Shown: positions 1 to 4,853 of the stretch, in pieces
How the letters are laid out: every line of letters begins with the position of its first letter
Position numbering within the stretch: the first letter of the stretch is position 1
The notes under the pieces: generated by a model
The model's input: the letters and a program-made list of their open reading frames with translations, nothing else
The model's database searches: none
What the model was told of the DNA's origin: nothing
Origin: Anaeromyxobacter sp.
GTDB lineage: Bacteria; Myxococcota; Myxococcia; Myxococcales; Anaeromyxobacteraceae
Direction: 5' to 3'
NCBI GenBank assembly: GCA_020028115.1
Contig: JAHWYA010000169.1
Coordinates: forward strand, 1 to 5,463
DNA length: 5,463 nt
Made by a program: the position numbers and the translations under genes

Positions 1-399
1 GAGCAGCGCGATGACCTCGACCAGCGTCGCGGTCGCGACCGCGACGGCGCGACGTCCGAGCGGAGGACCGCCGCCGGCCGACGGGTCGAGGGAGGGGGCG
101 ACGATCGCCGTGGCGACGGCGGTCGCGGCGAGCTGCAGGACGAGCAGGATCCCGAGGACGCCGACGAAGAAGGCGGCGAGCGACGGCAGGGCCGCGGCCG
201 CCCGGACGGGATCCGCGAGGAGGCCCAGCACGTCGGCCGCCCGTGCCTGCTGCAGCCGTCCGAGCGCGAGCGCGGGCGCCTCGATGACGAGCATCGCGGC
301 GAAGAGCGCCCGGAAGTGCCGCCGGGTGAGCGCGATGGACCGATCGATGACCTCGCCCAGGCCGAGCGGGCGGATCGACAGGTCGCGTGGCGCGGGCAT
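1..399 (-). CDS. Multi-pass membrane protein, N-terminal part (runs off the left edge)
   Basis: Reading the minus strand from an ATG at 399 gives 133 open codons to the window edge, so the C-terminus is missing. The N-terminus contains LSIRPLGLGEVIDRSIALTRRHF (residues 7-29, key parts RPLGLGEVIDR and RRHF). This is the amphipathic opening I associate with bacterial membrane proteins resembling the glycerophosphodiester-phosphodiesterase membrane domain. Hydrophobic stretches follow at about residues 31-47 and 70-101, and a third begins near 118, so it is an integral inner-membrane protein without a cleavable signal peptide. The antisense frame is also open but is arginine-rich and unlike any protein. 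The ATG is preceded by TAGGAT (412-407 on the minus strand), which could be an SD (AGGAT) or a -10 element. The gene is divergent from thiS, with 80 bp between the starts. The exact function is unknown. The coding call is fairly secure and the family call is tentative. Confidence 0.72.
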   Translation of the reverse strand, partial: MPAPRDLSIRPLGLGEVIDRSIALTRRHFRALFAAMLVIEAPALALGRLQQARAADVLGLLADPVRAAAALPSLAAFFVGVLGILLVLQLAATAVATAIVAPSLDPSAGGGPPLGRRAVAVATATLVEVIALL

Positions 400-406
400 C
401 GCGGGG

Positions 407-412
407 ATCCTA
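407..412 (-). promoter_or_regulatory. AGGAT ribosome-binding site or -10 hexamer of the membrane-protein gene
   Basis: On the minus strand TAGGAT ends 7 nt before the ATG at 399. AGGAT could pair with the anti-SD. Equally, TAGGAT matches four of six positions of TATAAT, and its spacing would start the mRNA at or next to the ATG. No -35 match lies 17 bp upstream. The two readings cannot be separated from sequence alone. Confidence 0.35.
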
Positions 413-439
413 GCGCGCCTCGCCCGCGCCCGGCGCGGT

Positions 440-468
440 TTGACCGTGCGGGCGCGCGTTGCTATGTC
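440..468 (+). promoter_or_regulatory. Putative sigma-70-type promoter of thiSG
   Basis: TTGACC (440-445) matches five of six -35 consensus bases. It lies exactly 17 bp upstream of TATGTC (463-468), a weak -10 with the TA pair intact. Only 11 bp separate the hexamer from the thiS ATG at 480, so the transcript would have almost no leader. There is no SD between the hexamer and the ATG, which fits leaderless initiation. No TPP riboswitch (THI box) fits in this 80-bp divergent gap. Confidence 0.5.
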
Positions 469-479
469 ACCCGTCCATC

Positions 480-680
480 ATGCAGGTGAGGCTCAACGGC
501 GAGCTCCGCGAGATCCCCGACGGCACCACGGTGTCCGGCCTGCTCGTGCACCTCGGGGTGAAGGCGCCCCGCGTCGCGGTCGAGGTGAACGAGACGGTCG
601 TCACGAAGGACCGGTACGAGGCGCACCGGCTCGGTCCGGGCGACTCCATCGAGATCGTCGCGTTCGTCGGAGGAGGGTAG
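480..680 (+). CDS. thiS: Sulfur carrier protein ThiS
   Basis: A 66-residue protein of normal ThiS length. ThiS is a ubiquitin-fold protein whose C-terminal glycine is adenylated by ThiF and converted to a thiocarboxylate, which donates sulfur to ThiG for thiazole formation. Visible hallmarks are the opening MQVRLNGE, the TVSGLL helix, VAVEVNETVV, the LGPGDSIEIV strand and the terminal FVGGG (residues 62-66). The frame is also open seven codons upstream to an ATG at 459. The ATG at 480 is chosen because ThiS proteins begin with a short M-x-(V/I)-x-(L/V)-N-G strand and because a promoter-like -10 ends 11 bp before it. The stop is 3 nt before thiG, and the thiG SD lies inside the last thiS codons, so the two are probably translationally linked. 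ThiF is not in the window and must be encoded elsewhere. Confidence 0.95.
   Translation: MQVRLNGELREIPDGTTVSGLLVHLGVKAPRVAVEVNETVVTKDRYEAHRLGPGDSIEIVAFVGGG
671..676 (+). promoter_or_regulatory. Strong Shine-Dalgarno of thiG inside the thiS 3' end
   Basis: AGGAGG sits 7 nt before the thiG ATG at 684. It is formed by the codons GGA GGA GGG (669-677) that encode the C-terminal Gly-Gly-Gly of ThiS. Ribosomes finishing thiS would uncover it, coupling thiG translation to thiS. Confidence 0.8.
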
Positions 681-683
681 GCC

Positions 684-1457
684 ATGGCGGACGGCTGGAG
701 CATCGGCAAGCACGCGTTCACGAGCCGGCTCCTCGTCGGGACGGGCAAGTACCCCGACTTCCCGACGATGCAGCGGGCGCTCGTCGCGTCCGGCGCCGAG
801 GTGGTGACGGTCGCCGTCCGGCGGCTCGACCTCTCGAAGAAGGGCGCGGAGTCGCTCCTCGAGTGGATCCCGAAGGGGATGAAACTCCTCCCCAACACGG
901 CCGCCTGCTTCACCGCGGACGAGGCGATCCGCACCGCGCGCCTCGGCCGGGAGCTCGAGATGGGCGACCTCGTGAAGCTCGAGGTCATCGGCGACCGGCG
1001 TACGCTCTTCCCGGACGTGGAGGGGCTCGTCGAGGCGTCGCGCGTCCTCGCGAAGGAGGGCTTCACGGTCCTCCCGTACACGAACGACGATCCGGTGACC
1101 GCGAAGAAGCTCGAGGACGCGGGCTGCGCGGCGGTGATGCCGCTCGGCGCGCCGATCGGATCGGGGCTCGGCATCCGCAACCCCTACAACCTCCGGATCA
1201 TCATGGAGACCGTGAAGATCCCGGTGCTCGTCGACGCCGGCGTCGGCACGGCGAGCGACGCCGCGCTCGCGATGGAGCTCGGCGCGGTCGCGGTCCTCAT
1301 GAACACGGCCATCGCGGAGGCGAAGGACCCGGTCCTCATGGCCGAGGCGATGCGCGCGGGCGTCGAGGCGGGGCGCAAGGCCTTCCTCGCCGGCCGCATC
1401 CCGATGAAGCTCCACGCGGCGGCCTCGTCGCCGATGACCGGCCTCATCGGGACGTAG
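684..1457 (+). CDS. thiG: Thiazole synthase ThiG
   Basis: A 257-residue cytoplasmic TIM-barrel enzyme of standard length. ThiG condenses 1-deoxy-D-xylulose 5-phosphate, dehydroglycine and the thiocarboxylate sulfur of ThiS into the thiazole phosphate of thiamin. Visible family motifs: [10 protein letters not shown] (14-23); TVAVRR (42-47); the glutamate-to-glycine segment [13 protein letters not shown] (69-81); LVKLEVIGD (96-104), whose Lys98 corresponds to the Schiff-base lysine; TLFPD (107-111); [15 protein letters not shown] (152-166); [20 protein letters not shown] (181-200), with Asp184 at the active site; and VLMNTAIA (204-211). The ATG at 684 has a strong SD seven bases upstream. It forms an operon with thiS, 3 nt away. 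Dehydroglycine must come from ThiO or ThiH, neither of which is in the window. No frameshift or missing key residue is visible. Confidence 0.97.
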   Translation: MADGWSIGKHAFTSRLLVGTGKYPDFPTMQRALVASGAEVVTVAVRRLDLSKKGAESLLEWIPKGMKLLPNTAACFTADEAIRTARLGRELEMGDLVKLEVIGDRRTLFPDVEGLVEASRVLAKEGFTVLPYTNDDPVTAKKLEDAGCAAVMPLGAPIGSGLGIRNPYNLRIIMETVKIPVLVDAGVGTASDAALAMELGAVAVLMNTAIAEAKDPVLMAEAMRAGVEAGRKAFLAGRIPMKLHAAASSPMTGLIGT

Positions 1458-1481
1458 CCCCCGGGGACACGACGGTACGGC

Positions 1482-1510
1482 CGAGCCTCGGCGCGCGGAG
1501 CCGGGGCTCG
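1482..1510 (+). terminator. 11-bp hairpin after thiG, probable terminator without a U-tract
   Basis: The arms 1482-1492 and 1500-1510 pair over 11 bp (ten Watson-Crick pairs plus one T-G wobble) around a 7-nt loop. The hairpin starts 25 nt after the thiG stop and 28 bp beyond the end of the convergent gene. No T-run follows on either strand. On the minus strand the wobble becomes an A-C mismatch, so the structure is better suited to stopping thiSG transcription. Calling it a terminator is inference from position and stability. Confidence 0.45.
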
Positions 1511-1537
1511 ACCGCGACGGCGACTCCTGATGGACGC

Positions 1538-2344
1538 CTACGGCCGCGGCGCGATCGGCTCGAAGGACTCGGGGGCGAAGCGGAAGACGCGCGACGGCTT
1601 CCCCCAGCCGCCCGCCTGGAACCCCTGGCAGATCCGCTCGTAGGCCTCGGGGTGCTGGTGCGGCGCGAACTCCTCGACCGCGCCGCGCAGCGAGAACCCG
1701 GTGAAGTCGTCGAGGTCGACGACCAGCCGCGTCTCGCACTTGTTCTGGCGCACGTTCATGTACGTCTTGAGCGCCAGCCCGTCCCCGTGGAACAGGAGGA
1801 CCTTCCCGTCCTTCACCTCGCGGTGGAAGACGAACCGCGGCGAGAGGTTCGCCGTCTCGCCGACCGCGACGAGCGCGAAGCGCAGCCCGGCGAGCGTCTC
1901 GGCCACCTCCTCGTACGGCACGTTCTCGAAGAACTGGAGCGTGTACGGGCTGTGGTGGACGGTGAAGATCTGGGCGCCCTTCACGACGAGCCCGCCGGCG
2001 GCGGCGTCGAAGAGGTCACCCTCGGTCATCCCGTGCGCGAGCGCGCGCGTCTTCACCTGGTAGCCCTGGTATCGCTCGACGCGCGTCATGTGGACCGTCA
2101 CGCACTCGCCGCGGACGGGCGGGCGCGGGAGGGTGCCGCCGAGGGCGATCCGGAGCTCGCGCGGCGCGCCGCCGCGCTCGATGGAGCGGAGCGGGTGGAT
2201 CGAGCACGAGGCGTACGTCCCGGTGAAGCTCGTCGTCCCCATGAACGCGAGGACCTGCTCCACCTTCAGCGCCGGGAACCGCGCCGCGTGCTTCTCGCGC
2301 TGCCGGTCGAGGAACTCGAGGAAGCTGCGCGGATCGCTCGACAC
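1538..2344 (-). CDS. Conserved-looking protein of unknown function, possible FMN split-barrel fold
   Basis: A 268-residue soluble protein with a GTG start and AAGGAG four nt upstream. I do not recognise the family with certainty. It has natural composition, no signal peptide and no membrane helix. Distinctive segments are FMGTTSFTGTYASCSIHPLRSIERGG (residues 34-59), an RYQGYQVKTRAL strand (91-102), and IFTVHHSPYTLQFFENVPYEEV (126-147). The C-terminal part, about 170-222, pairs a strand-turn-strand FHREVKDGKVLLFHGDG with ALKTYMNVRQN and LVVDLDDFTGFSLRG. That pattern resembles the pyridoxamine-phosphate-oxidase-like FMN-binding split barrel (basic/Asn turn followed by VVD strand), which is inference only. 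Cysteines are at 47, 81, 203 and 239. It lies between thiSG and the ThiE/TenI gene, convergent with the former and divergent from the latter across 41 bp. A link to thiamin metabolism is possible but unproven. Confidence 0.85.
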   Translation of the reverse strand: MSSDPRSFLEFLDRQREKHAARFPALKVEQVLAFMGTTSFTGTYASCSIHPLRSIERGGAPRELRIALGGTLPRPPVRGECVTVHMTRVERYQGYQVKTRALAHGMTEGDLFDAAAGGLVVKGAQIFTVHHSPYTLQFFENVPYEEVAETLAGLRFALVAVGETANLSPRFVFHREVKDGKVLLFHGDGLALKTYMNVRQNKCETRLVVDLDDFTGFSLRGAVEEFAPHQHPEAYERICQGFQAGGWGKPSRVFRFAPESFEPIAPRP

Positions 2345-2348
2345 GTCG

Positions 2349-2354
2349 CTCCTT
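2349..2354 (-). promoter_or_regulatory. Shine-Dalgarno AAGGAG supporting the GTG start at 2344
   Basis: On the minus strand AAGGAG is followed by four bases and then GTG at 2344. The spacing is short but workable. It decides the start, because the next in-frame ATG is 34 codons downstream and would remove a well-formed N-terminal helix. Confidence 0.65.
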
Positions 2355-2374
2355 CTCGAACAGGATCGTCGAGC

Positions 2375-2378
2375 GGAG
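2375..2378 (+). promoter_or_regulatory. Shine-Dalgarno GGAG supporting the TTG start of the ThiE/TenI gene
   Basis: GGAG lies 7 nt before the TTG at 2386. No ATG or GTG is available in this frame between the divergent start and the first conserved ThiE strand (VVHLITDRR), so this SD is the main support for the rare start codon. It overlaps the -10 proposed for the divergent gene. Confidence 0.55.
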
Positions 2379-2405
2379 CTTAGAGTTGGACCTCCCGGTT
2401 GTCCA
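2377..2405 (-). promoter_or_regulatory. Putative promoter of the minus-strand unknown gene, inside the ThiE/TenI 5' end
   Basis: On the minus strand TGGACA (2405-2400, five of six -35 bases) is 17 bp from TAAGCT (2382-2377, three of six -10 bases, with the leading TA and final T intact). Transcription would start near 2370, giving a leader of about 26 nt that contains the AAGGAG SD. The -35 lies in ThiE/TenI codons, so the two divergent genes would compete for the same DNA. Confidence 0.4.
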
Positions 2406-3000
2406 CCTGATCACGGACCGGCGCCTCGCCCCGGATCTGGCTGCGCGCGCCGCAGCGGCGCTCGCCGGCCTCCCGCCGGGGACGGCGGCCGTCCACCTGC
2501 GCGAGAAGGATCTCGGCGGACGCGACCTCCTCGTCCTCGCGCGGGCGCTCGGGGAGATCTGCCACGCGCGGGGGCAGCGGCTCCTCGTGAACGACCGGCT
2601 CGACGTCGCGCTCGCCGCCGGCGCGGACGGCGTGCACCTGCCCGCCGCCGGGGTGCCGCCCGCCGACGCGCGGCGCCTCCTCGGGCCGGACGCGCTCGTC
2701 GGGGTCTCGTGTCACTCCGCGGACGACGTCGCTCGCGCGCTCGAGGGCGGGGCGTCCTACGCGACGTTCTCCCCCGTGTACGACACCCCGTCGAAGCGCG
2801 GCTTCGGGCCGCCGGCGGGCGTGGCGGCGCTCAGGGAGGCGGCGCGGCTCGGGCTGCCGCTCGTAGCGCTCGGAGGCATCACGGCGGAGCGCGCGCCGGA
2901 GGTGAGGGCGGCGGGCGCGCGCGGCGTCGCGGCCATCCGGGCGTGGCTCGAGGGCGGGGATCCGGCGGGCGCGGTGCGACGGCTGCTCGGCCCGCCTTGA
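2386..3000 (+). CDS. thiE: ThiE/TenI family protein (thiamine phosphate synthase, or TenI-like)
   Basis: A 204-residue TIM-barrel protein of normal family length with a TTG start and a GGAG SD. ThiE joins hydroxymethylpyrimidine diphosphate to thiazole phosphate; the related TenI is a thiazole tautomerase. Visible motifs: LITDRR (8-13), HLREKDL (37-43), LLVNDRLDVALAAGADGVHL (66-85), GVSCHS (106-111), FSPVYDTPSKRGFGPPAG (128-145) and LPLVALGGI (157-165). Features leaning to TenI are VHLREK instead of VQLR-K, and a PAAGVPPADAR loop where classical ThiE has GQ-D, so the second Mg-binding Asp is replaced by Gly89. Against TenI, the position I align with its catalytic His is Pro130, as in ThiE. 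Which activity it has is therefore open, and the symbol thiE follows the family. It is 35 bp upstream of the CRP-type gene on the same strand and divergent from the unknown gene. No TPP riboswitch is seen. Confidence 0.9.
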   Translation: MDLPVVHLITDRRLAPDLAARAAAALAGLPPGTAAVHLREKDLGGRDLLVLARALGEICHARGQRLLVNDRLDVALAAGADGVHLPAAGVPPADARRLLGPDALVGVSCHSADDVARALEGGASYATFSPVYDTPSKRGFGPPAGVAALREAARLGLPLVALGGITAERAPEVRAAGARGVAAIRAWLEGGDPAGAVRRLLGPP

Positions 3001-3025
3001 TTCCCCACGCGGGCCGTTCTACGGT
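2997..3025 (+). promoter_or_regulatory. Putative promoter of the CRP-family gene
   Basis: TTGATT (2997-3002, four of six -35 bases) overlaps the stop of the upstream gene and is exactly 17 bp from TACGGT (3020-3025, TAnnnT). The -10 ends 10 bp before the ATG at 3036, and no SD is present, which predicts a leader of only a few nucleotides. The -10 also forms the left arm of a dyad listed separately. Confidence 0.45.
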
Positions 3026-3036
3026 CGGTCACCGTA
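3020..3036 (+). promoter_or_regulatory. 17-bp dyad TACGGT-N5-ACCGTA, possible autoregulatory operator
   Basis: Perfect 6-bp inverted arms (3020-3025 and 3031-3036) are separated by 5 bp. The dyad covers the -10, the expected transcription start and the first base of the ATG of the CRP-type gene. A protein bound here would block its own promoter. The arms do not match the classical TGTGA/TCACA CRP half-sites apart from a short TCAC in the right half. The role is inferred from symmetry and position. Confidence 0.35.
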
Positions 3037-3740
3037 TGGAACCGAGGACCTCCGCGCGCGAGCGGAACCTGCTCCGCGCCGTGTCGATCTTCGCGGATCT
3101 CGACGCGACCGCGCTCCCCGCGCTCGAGCGGCTGGCCGAGCCGCGGGAGTACCCGGACGGCTCGGTCATCGTGTCGCAGGACGACCCCGGCGACGCGCTG
3201 TTCGTACTCGTGTCCGGCAAGGTGAAGGTGGTCCTCTACGGCGACTCGGGGCGCGAGATCATCCTCTCGATCTTCAAGACGCCCGGCGACTTCTTCGGGG
3301 AGATGAGCCTGCTCGACAACGAGCCGCGCTCGGCCACGGTGATCGCCGACGAGCGGTCGCGCCTGCTCGTCCTCTCCCGCCGCGACTTCCAGGCGCACAT
3401 CGAGGGCCACCCCCGGTCGGCGCTGCGCATCCTCACGGAGCTCTCGCGCCGCCTGCGGCGCGCGGACTCGGTGATCGGGAACCTCGCGCTCCTCGACGTC
3501 TACGGGCGGCTCGCGGGGAAGCTCCGCGAGCTGGCCGCCGCCGAGGGCGAGGAGACGGAAGACGGCGTCGTCCTCCGGCAGCGCCCGACGCAGGCGGAGA
3601 TCGCCGCGATGATCGGGACGAGCCGCGAGACGGTCTCGCGCGCGCTCTCGGACCTCGCCCGCCGCGGCCACGTCGTCGTGACCGGCCGGCGGCTCGTCCT
3701 GCGCCGCGACTTCCTCGCCGGCCACGGCGAGACGCGTTAG
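3036..3740 (+). CDS. CRP/FNR-family transcriptional regulator
   Basis: A 234-residue regulator. The N-terminal cyclic-nucleotide-binding jelly roll covers about residues 17-125: PDGSVIVSQDDPGDALFVLVSGKVKV, then the phosphate-binding cassette FGEMSLLDNEPRSA with Glu89, Arg98 and Ser99 conserved. The dimerisation helix (about 127-165) contains GNLALLDVYGRLA, very like E. coli CRP. The C-terminal winged helix has PTQAEIAAMIGTSRETVSRAL (184-204) with Arg197, Glu198 and Arg202 in the recognition helix, identical to the CRP base-contacting set. The CRP helix-C Thr-Ser pair that touches the cAMP adenine aligns with Ala143-Asp144, so ligand specificity may differ. There is no cysteine, which excludes an FNR iron-sulfur sensor. 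The ATG at 3036 is chosen because the frame upstream is only the antisense/shadow of other genes and the promoter ends 10 bp before it. The stop overlaps that of the convergent methyltransferase. Target genes are unknown. Confidence 0.93.
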   Translation: MEPRTSARERNLLRAVSIFADLDATALPALERLAEPREYPDGSVIVSQDDPGDALFVLVSGKVKVVLYGDSGREIILSIFKTPGDFFGEMSLLDNEPRSATVIADERSRLLVLSRRDFQAHIEGHPRSALRILTELSRRLRRADSVIGNLALLDVYGRLAGKLRELAAAEGEETEDGVVLRQRPTQAEIAAMIGTSRETVSRALSDLARRGHVVVTGRRLVLRRDFLAGHGETR

Positions 3741-4354
3741 CGGTCCGAGCGGCCCGACACCAGGAAGAACCACTGGTACGGGAGGAAGGTCTCCTCCCGG
3801 ACGATCTCGAGCCCCGCCGTGCGGGCGTCGGCGAGGAACCCCTCGCGCGAGACCTTGTGCTCCGGCGGCGGCCCGACCGGAAGCTCCCCGGCGTGGAAGT
3901 CCACGACCGCGAGCCGGCCCCCCGGAGCGAGCCGCGCCGCGAGCCGTGCGAGCGCCCCGGGCCGGTCCGGGAGGTGGTGGAACGTGTTCACGGTCAGGAT
4001 CGCGGCGCACGGCTCGGGAGGCAGCCCGACCTCGCCCTCGTGGCCGAGGACCGGCCGGAGGTTGGCGAGGCCTGCGTCCGCGGCGCGCCGGGCGAGGACG
4101 TCGAGCATGCGCGGCTCGACGTCGATCGCGTGGACGCGCCCGGCGGGGCCGACCGCGCGCGCGATCCGCAGCGCGAAGTAGCCCGGGCCGACGCCGAGGT
4201 CGCACGCGACGTCGCCCTGGCGCAGCCCGAGCGCCGCGACCACCTCGTCCGGCTTCTGCCACGCGATCCGCTCCGGGTCCTCGAGCTTCGCGAGGTACCC
4301 CTCGAGGTCGGCGGGGTTCCCGTGCTTCCCTCGCGGGCCGTGGCCGTGTCCCAT
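3737..4354 (-). CDS. Class I SAM-dependent methyltransferase, substrate unknown
   Basis: A 205-residue soluble Rossmann-fold methyltransferase (Methyltransf_11/UbiE-like by motif). Motif I is VACDLGVGPGYFALRIARAVG (49-69), the acidic post-I residue is in VHAIDVEPRML (74-84), motif II/IV region is AAILTVNTFHHLPDR (117-131), and post-motif is LAPGGRLAVVDF (142-153). The N-terminus MGHGHGPRGKHG is His/Gly-rich and leads into NPADLEGYLAKLEDPERIAWQKPDEV, a segment I recall from uncharacterised homologues. The C-terminus LPYQWFFLV is typical of the group. The frame is open 81 codons further upstream, but that part is antisense to queD and unlike protein, so the ATG at 4354 is used. No SD precedes it. 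It is divergent from queD over 85 bp, and its TAA (3739-3737) overlaps the regulator's TAG. The substrate could be a small molecule, quinone or metalloid; nothing in the sequence decides. Confidence 0.92.
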   Translation of the reverse strand: MGHGHGPRGKHGNPADLEGYLAKLEDPERIAWQKPDEVVAALGLRQGDVACDLGVGPGYFALRIARAVGPAGRVHAIDVEPRMLDVLARRAADAGLANLRPVLGHEGEVGLPPEPCAAILTVNTFHHLPDRPGALARLAARLAPGGRLAVVDFHAGELPVGPPPEHKVSREGFLADARTAGLEIVREETFLPYQWFFLVSGRSDR

Positions 4355-4420
4355 GCGAGGTGAGAGCCCCGGCGCGCCCGGAGGACTCGCGACCGCGCGG
4401 GTGCGTCCCGCCGCGACCGC

Positions 4421-4432
4421 GGCTATATTGCC
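4421..4432 (+). promoter_or_regulatory. AT-rich -10 element of queD within an imperfect dyad
   Basis: TATATT (4424-4429) matches five of six -10 bases and is conspicuous in this GC-rich gap. It ends 10 bp before the queD ATG, with no SD between, so the mRNA should be nearly leaderless. No convincing -35 lies 17 bp upstream. The surrounding GGCTATATTGCC is symmetric at 10 of 12 positions and might also serve the divergent methyltransferase or bind a regulator. Confidence 0.45.
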
Positions 4433-4439
4433 CCCCCGC

Positions 4440-4832
4440 ATGGCCGTGCCCGTCTTCGAGATCTCGAAGGACTTCGTCTTCAGCGCCGCGCACCAGATCC
4501 GCTTCCACGGCGGCAAGTGCGAGCGGCTCCACGGACACAACTGGCGCGTCCGCGTCCACGCCCGCTCGTCCGAGCTGAACGCGATCGGGATGGTCATCGA
4601 CTTCGCGGACCTCCAGGCGCTCGTCGCCGAGATCGGCGGGCGGTTCGATCACCAGAACGTGAACGAGATCCCACCGTTCGATCGCGAGAACACGACCGCC
4701 GAGCTGCTCGCCCGCTTCTTCTATACGGAGGCCAACCGGGCGCTCGCCGGGCGCGAGGGCGGCCGGGTGCGCGTCTCGAAGGTCGAGGTCTGGGAGAACG
4801 AGGGGTCCCTCGCGGTCTACCGCGAGGAGTGA
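4440..4832 (+). CDS. queD: 6-carboxytetrahydropterin synthase QueD (PTPS family)
   Basis: A 130-residue cytoplasmic enzyme, the usual QueD length. QueD converts dihydroneopterin triphosphate to 6-carboxy-5,6,7,8-tetrahydropterin, the second step to preQ0/queuosine. The zinc ligands are His18 (in FSAAHQI), His31 and His33. Catalytic Cys27 sits in the motif CERLHGHN; the spacing C-x3-HGH is typical of QueD rather than eukaryotic PTPS. Asp70-His71 in FDHQNVNE supply the catalytic dyad, and Glu119 in KVEVWE matches the pterin-anchoring glutamate. The frame is open 29 codons upstream (ATG 4353), but those codons lie in the divergent promoter region. ATG 4440 gives the normal N-terminus and is 10 bp from the -10. 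Neighbours do not include queC, queE or queF, so the rest of the pathway is elsewhere. Confidence 0.95.
   Translation: MAVPVFEISKDFVFSAAHQIRFHGGKCERLHGHNWRVRVHARSSELNAIGMVIDFADLQALVAEIGGRFDHQNVNEIPPFDRENTTAELLARFFYTEANRALAGREGGRVRVSKVEVWENEGSLAVYREE
4808..4827 (+). terminator. 8-bp hairpin overlapping the queD 3' end
   Basis: Perfect 8-bp arms (4808-4815 and 4820-4827) around a TCTA loop lie in the last codons of queD and end 2 nt before its TGA. No T-run follows. It could contribute to 3'-end formation or stability together with the GC-rich repeat downstream. In DNA of this composition chance is a real alternative. Confidence 0.25.
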
Positions 4833-4853
4833 CCCCCGCAGCGAGGCTCGAAC

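Noticed and set aside
11..2383. A 790-codon plus-strand open frame across thiS, thiG and the minus-strand gene
   Set aside because: It is arginine- and alanine-rich with no recognisable domain, and it overlaps three genes with clear family motifs. It is a GC-rich shadow.
2405..2412. ACCTGATC, resembling part of a TPP riboswitch (THI box)
   Set aside because: It encodes the conserved ThiE residues HLIT inside the gene. No CTGAGA or other riboswitch core lies upstream, and the leader is too short.
2964..2996. GGCGGGC/GCCCGCC inverted arms at the 3' end of the ThiE/TenI gene as a terminator
   Set aside because: A 7-bp GC stem with a 19-nt loop inside coding sequence is expected by chance at this composition. 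The following TTGATT fits better as the -35 of the next gene.
3036..3740. FNR-type oxygen sensor
   Set aside because: The protein contains no cysteine, so it cannot hold an FNR iron-sulfur cluster.
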